Of a DNA stretch of 7,630 nucleotides, positions 1 to 3,799 are shown one piece after another. The notes beneath the pieces are model-generated. The model saw only the letters and a program-made list of their open reading frames with translations. It had not been told where the DNA came from and did not search any database. The stretch's first letter is position 1, and each line of letters starts with the position of its first letter. Both the position numbers and the translations under genes were made by a program. The stretch is taken from positions 1-7,630 of the forward strand of contig CAZONX010000103.1 of NCBI GenBank assembly GCA_964581295.1. Direction: 5' to 3'. The stretch is from JAHEEL01 sp964581295. Its GTDB lineage: Bacteria > Actinomycetota > Acidimicrobiia > Spongiisociales > UBA5794.

Positions 1-567
1 CTCTCGCTCGGGCGGGATCAGGCGTGGCGAAGGACGGCCATCGACCGCCTCCCGGATGGGCGGATCCTGGATCTCGGAGCAGGCACCGGGGCCGCCAACG
101 ACGTCTTCGCCGATCGGGAGGTGGTGGCGCTCGATCCGTCACCGGAGATGCTCGCCCTCAACGGTGCAACGCAGAGGTTGGTGGCGGTCGGCGAGAATCT
201 CCCGCTTTCCGACGGATCGTTCGATGCCGTGTTCTCCGCCTACGTCTTCCGAAACCTGGACTCTGTGGATGCGACACTCGAGGAGGTCCACCGCGTGCTT
301 CGACCGGGTGGCATGGCGGGAATCATCGATCTGGGTCGGCCGGCCGGATCGTTGGCCGCATCGGTGCACCGCGCCGGGACGTCGGTGGTGCTTCCCCTTG
401 CCGGCATGACAATTGGCGCTCGACAAGAGTACGCCTACCTCCACCGGTCCCTCGACAAGAACCCGCCGCCCGAAGAGCTGCTCGGGTCGTCACCGCTCCG
501 TCTGGTCGACACATGGCGCCTCGGACCGATGGGTTTCGTGTGGGGCGCCCTACTGGCGAAGGCCTAG
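1..567 (+). CDS. UbiE/MenG-like SAM-dependent methyltransferase, 5' truncated by the window
   Basis: Class I SAM-dependent methyltransferase; the last 188 codons are present and the reading frame is open from base 1, so the start lies outside the window. Visible in order: motif I ILDLGAGTG (residues 22-30) for SAM binding, the acidic end of strand 2 in VALDPSPEM (42-50, Asp45), motif II-like LSDGSFDAVFSAYVFRNL (69-86), and VHRVLRPGG (96-104). The opening LSLGRDQAWRR and the late YAYLHRSLDKNPPPEEL (144-160) resemble the UbiE/COQ5/MenG quinone C-methyltransferase family, which has LSLG...WRR before motif I and a Y-x-YL-xxS...P-x-xEEL segment later. A menaquinone-pathway role is inference; a related methyltransferase of other substrate is possible because the C-terminal part is short. 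The internal ATG at 148 is not the start, since motif I lies upstream of it. The gene converges on the SRP RNA gene. Confidence 0.82.
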   Translation, partial: LSLGRDQAWRRTAIDRLPDGRILDLGAGTGAANDVFADREVVALDPSPEMLALNGATQRLVAVGENLPLSDGSFDAVFSAYVFRNLDSVDATLEEVHRVLRPGGMAGIIDLGRPAGSLAASVHRAGTSVVLPLAGMTIGARQEYAYLHRSLDKNPPPEELLGSSPLRLVDTWRLGPMGFVWGALLAKA

Positions 568-572
568 CGCCT

Positions 573-590
573 CCGGGCGCAGTTGCCCGG
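573..590 (+). terminator. GC hairpin after the methyltransferase gene
   Basis: A perfect 6-bp stem CCGGGC/GCCCGG with a 6-nt loop begins five bases after the TAG stop. There is no T tract, so it is only a plausible terminator. It sits between this gene and the convergent SRP RNA gene and could serve either strand. Bases 591-652 hold nothing else I recognise. Confidence 0.4.
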
Positions 591-652
591 TCGGGTAGCC
601 GTGCACCCGCCGTCGAACAGCGATATTCGGCGCGTTCCGGGACGCCGACTCT

Positions 653-750
653 GGTTGGGCGATCCCGCAACACCCGGGACGATCCGCTTAGGGCTGCTTC
701 CTTCCGGATCTGACCCGATTCGCGGTGTCCCGCCATTGCCGGACCCAACC
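653..750 (-). ncRNA. ffs: Signal recognition particle RNA (bacterial small type, 4.5S)
   Basis: The reverse strand carries the diagnostic SRP domain IV hairpin: GTCAGATCCGGAAGGAAGCA (714-695), with the GGAA tetraloop at 705-702, differing at one base from the near-universal GTCAGGTCCGGAAGGAAGCA. The flanks close into a long rod: GGTTGGG (750-744) pairs with CCCAACC (659-653), giving about 98 nt, the size of the short Alu-less SRP RNA. This RNA binds Ffh and directs nascent membrane and secreted proteins to FtsY and the translocon. The ends are inferred from the terminal helix. A weak -10-like AATAGT lies at 767-762; no clear -35 is seen. The rest of 751-902 contains no gene, only a short GC hairpin at 791-804. 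Confidence 0.93.
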
Positions 751-790
751 TTCAACATCGACTATTCCCGGCGCTTGACCCGAACACCGG

Positions 791-804
791 CCGCCCTCGG
801 GCGG
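791..804 (-). terminator. Short GC hairpin between the hydrolase gene and ffs
   Basis: CCGCC/GGCGG forms a 5-bp stem around CTCG, lying about 100 bases beyond the hydrolase stop and just upstream of the ffs promoter region. There is no T tract. It may end hydrolase transcription before ffs, but the support is structural only. Confidence 0.25.
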
Positions 805-902
805 GGATTCAGCCTCGCATGAAGAGGGTTTCGAGTAGAGGGCACCCCTAGCGCCCCGCCTAGCACGGTCCGGCAATGGTAGCCCCGGAGTCGCGATGAC
901 CG

Positions 903-1850
903 TCAGGCGATCCGGTCGGCCACGAAGCGGATCGATCGCTCCCGTGCCTCGGTGCCGATCTCGGTTGCGGCGGAGGCGAATCCGTGGGCTGCGCCGGTCG
1001 TGACAGCGAGGCCGGTCGCGTTGCCTGCGGCGGCCCACCGTGTGGCGAGGAGGAGTGTGTCGTCGAGCAGCGGGTCGAGCGTTCCGACGATGAACAGTGC
1101 CGGCGCCAGCCGCTCGAGGTCGGCGTACATCGGAGACACGTCGGGGTCGGTGAGGTCTGCCCCCTGGGCGTAGGCGTTTGCGAACCAGCGGCAGAGCTCC
1201 GTGTTCATGACCAGCATTCGGTCGCCCCAGTTTCTGGCGCTTGGGCTCAGCGAGAGATCGAAGAACCCGTACATCAGGCTTGCTCCCGCGAATCCCGAGT
1301 AGCCGTGGCGGTCTCGCATCCGCAACATCGCCGTGACGGCGAGGTGAGCGCCCGCCGATGAACCTCCGAGCACGATTCGATCGGTCCCGAACTCGGCGAC
1401 GCTGTTCTCGACGATCCACCGGGCCGCGGCCTCCGAGTCATCGGCGGCCGCCGGGTATGGGTGTTCGGGGGCGAGGCGATAGTCGACCGACACCACCGCC
1501 ACTCCTGCGGTGTCTGCGAGGTGCTCGAGTCTCCCATCCTGGTAGTCGGCGCCGCCCATGGCCCACCCACCTCCGTGGAAGTGGAGGTAGACCCCGCGGG
1601 GGTGTTCCGGCACGAACACTCTGAAATCCAGCGGGCCGGCGGGGCCCGCGATCGTGTGGTTGATGCCGTTGGGGGAGCGGACGATCGGGCCGAACAGGCC
1701 ACGCCCCTTGAGCCGGGCTTCGCGCAGCGGGTCGATGCCGACCTCGATCGGGTTCGGCAGCTTCTCGGACAGGCGTTCGAGTTGGACATTGAGCGCGACC
1801 GTCTCGGCATCGGCATTGGCAAGGTCGAAGAGGGTGGGGTCGAGGTCCAT
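903..1850 (-). CDS. Alpha/beta hydrolase, HSL (hormone-sensitive lipase) family esterase
   Basis: A 315-residue serine hydrolase of the alpha/beta hydrolase fold-3 (HSL, lipase family IV) group, probably a cytoplasmic carboxylesterase acting on short acyl esters; the substrate is unknown. Seen in the protein: the oxyanion-hole motif HGGGW (92-96), the family block YRLAPEHPYPAA (124-135), the nucleophile elbow GGSSAG (162-167) with Ser165 central in GxSxG, the acidic residue in GTLDP (Asp259), and the catalytic His289 in AAHGF. All three catalytic residues are therefore present. The elbow has Ser in place of the usual Asp of GDSAG. There is no signal peptide. The ATG start gives a normal-length N-terminal cap, but no Shine-Dalgarno precedes it; a -10-like TACCGT ends six bases before the ATG, so the message may be leaderless. 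The gene shares strand with the upstream DUF1801 gene, with a 90-base gap. Confidence 0.93.
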   Translation of the reverse strand: MDLDPTLFDLANADAETVALNVQLERLSEKLPNPIEVGIDPLREARLKGRGLFGPIVRSPNGINHTIAGPAGPLDFRVFVPEHPRGVYLHFHGGGWAMGGADYQDGRLEHLADTAGVAVVSVDYRLAPEHPYPAAADDSEAAARWIVENSVAEFGTDRIVLGGSSAGAHLAVTAMLRMRDRHGYSGFAGASLMYGFFDLSLSPSARNWGDRMLVMNTELCRWFANAYAQGADLTDPDVSPMYADLERLAPALFIVGTLDPLLDDTLLLATRWAAAGNATGLAVTTGAAHGFASAATEIGTEARERSIRFVADRIA

Positions 1851-1856
1851 GGGGGG

Positions 1857-1884
1857 ACGGTAGCTTGGAGTCGTCAGTCGTCAG
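1857..1884 (-). promoter_or_regulatory. Putative leaderless promoter of the hydrolase gene
   Basis: On the minus strand CTGACG (1884-1879) and TACCGT (1862-1857) are 16 bases apart and the -10 is followed by six C residues and then the ATG. Transcription would begin at or next to the start codon. This fits the TAnnnT -10 rule for leaderless actinobacterial genes and the lack of a ribosome binding site. Confidence 0.45.
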
Positions 1885-1887
1885 TCG
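1870..1887. repeat. 7-base tandem repeat GTCGTCA, about 2.6 copies
   Basis: Two perfect GTCGTCA units (1870-1876, 1877-1883) plus a partial GTCG unit. The array overlaps the putative -35 of the hydrolase promoter, so copy number could change the -35/-10 geometry. It may equally be chance. Confidence 0.6.
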
Positions 1888-1940
1888 CGGAGTGATGCTT
1901 CACCCCCCAGAGAGAGCAGCCGAGATCGGCAGACTGACGA

Positions 1941-2516
1941 TCATCGGTCCCGGAAGCCTCGGCCGTCCAGGATCTGCTGGGCGTACTTGTCGACCCGTGC
2001 CTCGCGGGTCTTGGCCTGCCTGGCATTTGTGAAATGTAGGTTGTACTCCCGCTGGCGACCGGGGGTCAGTGCCTCGAACGCAGCCTTGAGCGCCGGGTCG
2101 TGGTCGAGGCGATTCCGAAGTTCCTCACAAAGGACGAGCTCGGGTGCCGGCCCCACCTCCAGGCCGGCTTCTTCAACGTGGATTGCCTCATCGATGTATG
2201 CCTTGAGGGTGTCGGTCAATCGGGCCACGTCCTCAACCGAGGTGAAGCGGATGCGGCGAGCCGATCGCGAGTTCGGCCCCTGCCCCTCGAGAACGCCTTC
2301 AGGATCGTTCAACAGGGCGCCCTTGAAGAACATGAGGGCGAGAAACTCCTTCATCTCCTGAAGGATGACGATGTTCCTGCCCCCATGGCTGTAGCAGGGC
2401 TTGCCCCACTTGATCTCCTCGGTCAGCCCACCGCTGAGCAGAATCAGCCGCAGGCCGGCCATCTCCTCGGGCCACTTCTCTGACCGCTTCATGTATGAAT
2501 CAACCTCGGGGTTCAC
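1941..2516 (-). CDS. DUF1801 / YdeI-OmpD-associated family protein
   Basis: A 191-residue cytoplasmic protein of unknown function. The N-terminal part matches the DUF1801 type: LTEEIKWGKPCYSHGGRNIV (31-50), then EFLALMFFKGALLNDP (57-72) and an SARRIRF segment (85-91). The C-terminal part is the basic OmdA/YdeI-like tail, LTPGRQREYNLHFTNARQAK (150-169) followed by a run of charged residues ending near GRGF. This two-part layout and length are normal for the family, whose biochemical role is not established. The start chosen is GTG at 2516, preceded by GGAGG at 2525-2521 with four bases between; the in-frame ATG eight codons later has no such site. The gene lies upstream of, and on the same strand as, the hydrolase, but the 90-base gap and the hydrolase's own promoter argue against a tight operon. 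Confidence 0.85.
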   Translation of the reverse strand: MNPEVDSYMKRSEKWPEEMAGLRLILLSGGLTEEIKWGKPCYSHGGRNIVILQEMKEFLALMFFKGALLNDPEGVLEGQGPNSRSARRIRFTSVEDVARLTDTLKAYIDEAIHVEEAGLEVGPAPELVLCEELRNRLDHDPALKAAFEALTPGRQREYNLHFTNARQAKTREARVDKYAQQILDGRGFRDR

Positions 2517-2540
2517 GACGCCTCCGATGGGGTAGGTAGC

Positions 2541-2579
2541 GGTGCGTCGCCGCCAGCGGACGCACCCAGCGAGAGAATA
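2541..2579 (-). promoter_or_regulatory. -10 element and 5' stem-loop upstream of the DUF1801 gene
   Basis: TATTCT at 2579-2574 is a good -10 hexamer; I see no convincing -35. It predicts a transcript start near 2567, exactly at the base of a perfect 8-bp stem GGTGCGTC/GACGCACC (2541-2548 with 2559-2566) with a 10-nt loop. The leader would then be about 50 nt, with the hairpin at its 5' end and the GGAGG ribosome site after it. The hairpin could instead end transcription coming from tRNA-Ser(UGA); it has no T tract. Confidence 0.35.
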
Positions 2580-2640
2580 CCGTTGGATAGCGGTCGGAGC
2601 AGTGAGGGGTTCGTGCGTTGGTCAGGACGACAGAGGACGC

Positions 2641-2694
2641 GCCCGACCGAAGTAGGTACCACCTGTGGCGGAGGGAGTGGGATTCGAACCCACG
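2641..2694 (-). repeat. 54-bp inverted repeat, copy 1 (T arm, acceptor end and 3' flank of tRNA-Ser UGA)
   Basis: Read on the minus strand this matches plus-strand 3581-3634 at 50 of 54 positions, with the first 37 positions identical. The match covers the T arm, 3' acceptor strand and CCA, and continues about 25 bases beyond the tRNA. Identity past the end of the gene is more than shared tRNA structure would require. Confidence 0.9.
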
Positions 2695-2757
2695 GGACCG
2701 GTCACCCGGCCCAACGGTTTTCAAGACCGTCGCCTTCGTCCGCTCGACCATCCCTCC
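2666..2757 (-). tRNA. tRNA-Ser (anticodon UGA), CCA encoded
   Basis: Type II tRNA with acceptor GGAGGGA (2757-2751) pairing TCCCTCC (2676-2670), discriminator G at 2669 and CCA at 2668-2666. The anticodon stem ACGGT/ACCGT encloses loop CTTGAAA with anticodon TGA at 2723-2721. The long variable arm pairs GGGCCGG with CCGGTCC, the serine identity feature. It reads UCA and other UCN codons. It follows tRNA-Ser(CGA) by 74 bases with no clear promoter of its own, so the pair is probably co-transcribed. Confidence 0.97.
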
Positions 2758-2760
2758 AGA

Positions 2761-2775
2761 GCCGGCTCGGCCGGC
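2761..2775 (-). other. Leader hairpin abutting tRNA-Ser(UGA)
   Basis: GCCGGC-CGA-GCCGGC forms a 6-bp stem with a 3-nt loop, ending three bases (TCT) before the mature 5' end of the tRNA. The same element stands at the same distance before tRNA-Ser(CGA). Confidence 0.7.
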
Positions 2776-2831
2776 AGCGTCGAACACGTTGTGCTCAACA
2801 GGCCATGTGCCAGAGCGCATCGGTCCTGGCC

Positions 2832-2922
2832 TGGCGGAGGGGGTGGGATTTGAACCCACGGGACCGAAATTCGGCCCAACGGTTTTCGAGACCGTCACAT
2901 TCGTCCGCTCTGTCACCCCTCC
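2832..2922 (-). tRNA. tRNA-Ser (anticodon CGA), CCA encoded
   Basis: Acceptor GGAGGGG (2922-2916) pairs CCCCTCC (2842-2836); discriminator G at 2835 and CCA at 2834-2832. The anticodon stem ACGGT/ACCGT encloses CTCGAAA with anticodon CGA at 2888-2886, reading UCG. The variable arm pairs GGGCCGA with TCGGTCC. The body is very similar to tRNA-Ser(UGA) next to it, including the anticodon stem, so the two are likely paralogues from a tandem duplication. Confidence 0.97.
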
Positions 2923-2925
2923 AAC

Positions 2926-2940
2926 ACCGGCTTGGCCGGC
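2926..2940 (-). other. Leader hairpin abutting tRNA-Ser(CGA)
   Basis: GCCGGC-CAA-GCCGGT folds into a 6-bp stem closed by a G-U pair, ending three bases (GTT) before the tRNA 5' end. It differs from the hairpin before tRNA-Ser(UGA) by one loop base and one stem base, and that stem change keeps pairing. Confidence 0.7.
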
Positions 2941-2975
2941 GACGCCGGGCGCCCACCAATGGACGCTCGACGCAT

Positions 2976-2988
2976 CCCCGCACCGGGG
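2976..2988 (-). terminator. GC hairpin downstream of tadA
   Basis: CCCCG-CAC-CGGGG, 5-bp stem, about 45 bases beyond the tadA stop. With no T tract it is a weak terminator candidate. It could instead be part of the tRNA-Ser(CGA) leader if transcription starts at the upstream TACACT. Confidence 0.25.
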
Positions 2989-3003
2989 CGCGTGGACCAC
3001 GGG

Positions 3004-3009
3004 AGTGTA
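3004..3009 (-). promoter_or_regulatory. Candidate -10 of the tRNA-Ser(CGA)/(UGA) pair
   Basis: TACACT on the minus strand, the same hexamer as the -10 proposed for tRNA-Ser(GGA). No good -35 is seen and the leader would be about 75 nt. Read-through from tadA is the alternative. Confidence 0.28.
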
Positions 3010-3031
3010 CCGGGGTCCGACAGCTCTCGAC

Positions 3032-3481
3032 CTATCGCCGCTCGGAGAAGAACGACCCGAGCAGGTCGGCGCAGGCTTCGGCTTCGACCCCGCCGATCAC
3101 CTCGCATCGGTGGTTGAGGCGTTGGTCCTGAGCGATGTTGTAGAGACTCCAGATCGCGCCGGCCTTTGGATCGGCCGCGCCGAACACGATGGTGTCGACG
3201 CGCGACCACACGGCGGCCATTGCACACATGGCGCACGGCTCGAGCGTCACGACCAGGGTGTGCCCGTCGAGGTGCCAGTTGCCGAGGTCGCGTGATCGGG
3301 CTGAGAGCACGAGCATCTCGGCGTGAGCGGTTGCATCGCCGAGCTCCTCTCGCCGATTGTGGTCTGCAGCCACCACCGAACCGGAACCATCGAGGAGCAA
3401 CGCGCCGATCGGAACGTCGTTGTGTTCCACGGCCTTCGCCGCTTCTTCGAGCGCCAGCGCCATGGATTCTGACGGATTCAC
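3032..3481 (-). CDS. tadA: tRNA-specific adenosine deaminase TadA
   Basis: A 149-residue zinc-dependent cytidine-deaminase-fold enzyme that converts A34 to inosine in tRNA-Arg(ACG), so that one tRNA can read CGU, CGC and CGA. It acts in the cytoplasm as a homodimer in known members. Seen: HAE (53-55), giving the zinc-ligand His53 and the proton-shuttle Glu55, and EPCAMCAM (81-88), giving zinc ligands Cys83 and Cys86. NDVPIGALL (21-29) near the N terminus and WSRVDTIVFGAADPKAGA (92-109) are typical TadA blocks. Length is normal. The start chosen is GTG at 3481 with a GGAGG-type site about ten bases upstream; an internal ATG at 3463 lacks a ribosome site. The gene lies between three serine tRNA genes, and its substrate tRNA-Arg(ACG) is at the right end of the window. 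Confidence 0.95.
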   Translation of the reverse strand: MNPSESMALALEEAAKAVEHNDVPIGALLLDGSGSVVAADHNRREELGDATAHAEMLVLSARSRDLGNWHLDGHTLVVTLEPCAMCAMAAVWSRVDTIVFGAADPKAGAIWSLYNIAQDQRLNHRCEVIGGVEAEACADLLGSFFSERR

Positions 3482-3505
3482 TACTTGGGCCCCTCCCTCT
3501 ACACT
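3477..3505 (+). promoter_or_regulatory. Promoter of tRNA-Ser(GGA)
   Basis: TTCACT (3477-3482) and TACACT (3500-3505) are separated by 17 bases, predicting a start near 3512, six bases before the tRNA. The -35 covers the tadA start codon (GTG, 3481-3479 on the other strand). Confidence 0.5.
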
Positions 3506-3510
3506 TCCCC

Positions 3511-3516
3511 ATCCTA
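3511..3516 (-). promoter_or_regulatory. Candidate -10 of tadA
   Basis: TAGGAT on the minus strand would start transcription near 3504, leaving a leader of about 23 nt that includes the purine-rich ribosome site. No convincing -35 is present; it would fall inside the divergent tRNA gene. Confidence 0.35.
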
Positions 3517-3517
3517 C

Positions 3518-3609
3518 GGAGGGATCGCATAGTCTGGCCTAGTGCGCACGCCTGGAAAGCGTGTAAGCGGGTAACCGCTTCGTGGGTTCGAATCCCACTC
3601 CCTCCGCCA
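3518..3609 (+). tRNA. tRNA-Ser (anticodon GGA), CCA encoded
   Basis: Acceptor GGAGGGA (3518-3524) pairs TCCCTCC (3599-3605); discriminator G at 3606, CCA at 3607-3609. The anticodon stem CACGC/GCGTG encloses CTGGAAA with anticodon GGA at 3554-3556, reading UCC and UCU. The variable arm pairs AGCGG with CCGCT, as expected for serine. It is divergent from tadA, with 36 bases between the tadA start codon and the tRNA. Confidence 0.97.
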
Positions 3610-3634
3610 CAGGTGGTCCCCACGTCGGTCGAGC
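3581..3634 (+). repeat. 54-bp inverted repeat, copy 2 (T arm, acceptor end and 3' flank of tRNA-Ser GGA)
   Basis: Partner of the minus-strand copy at 2641-2694: 50 of 54 positions match, the first 37 without a mismatch. The two copies face each other around tadA, tRNA-Ser(CGA) and most of both host tRNAs. The rest of 3635-3728 shows no gene. Confidence 0.9.
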
Positions 3635-3728
3635 TCTGCTTGTCTGCTGGCCAGCCCGCCCCTTGGTCGCGAGTGGCGATTACTTCCCGTCTCACCGTGA
3701 TGATCCCCAGCCCAAACAGGGCTCGCGG

Positions 3729-3734
3729 TAGGCT
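3729..3734 (+). promoter_or_regulatory. Candidate -10 of the substrate-binding protein gene
   Basis: TAGGCT fits TAnnnT and would start transcription near 3741, ten bases before the GGAGG at 3751-3755. No -35 is recognisable, so this is a weak call. Confidence 0.28.
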
Positions 3735-3760
3735 TCTCGGCATTCTGTCTGGAGGCATCG

Positions 3761-3799
3761 ATGGTCCTCGAACTGAGCCCAGCGGTGGCCGGTGAGTAG
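3761..3799 (+). CDS. Possible 12-residue leader peptide overlapping the lipoprotein start
   Basis: ATG with a textbook ribosome site, GGAGG at 3751-3755 five bases before it, encodes MVLELSPAVAGE and stops at TAG 3797-3799. The stop lies eight bases inside the lipoprotein gene, whose GTG start at 3792 has no ribosome site of its own. The arrangement suggests translational coupling: ribosomes loaded on the leader would reinitiate at the GTG. The peptide has no recognisable function and no run of a rare or regulatory codon, so attenuation is not indicated. It could be chance. Confidence 0.35.
   Translation: MVLELSPAVAGE

Noticed and set aside
24..748. Several ORFs of 141-229 aa on both strands over the left end
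   Set aside because: They are off-frame Arg/Gly/Pro-rich readings of the methyltransferase and SRP RNA genes; the frame with SAM motifs is the only credible one.
688..1419. A 243-aa minus-strand ORF overlapping the hydrolase and ffs
   Set aside because: It is out of frame with the hydrolase, which has a complete catalytic triad, and runs into a structured RNA gene.
2500..3000. Minus-strand ORFs of 166 and 62 aa
   Set aside because: They run through both tRNA-Ser genes on the coding strand of the tRNAs and have no independent protein signature.
2583..3295. Overlapping plus-strand ORFs with peptides such as GVGFEPTGP, EWDSNPRD and GSGIRTH
   Set aside because: They are conceptual translations of the reverse complements of tRNA-Ser genes. 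These peptides are a known source of false hypothetical proteins in databases; the tRNAs explain the sequence.
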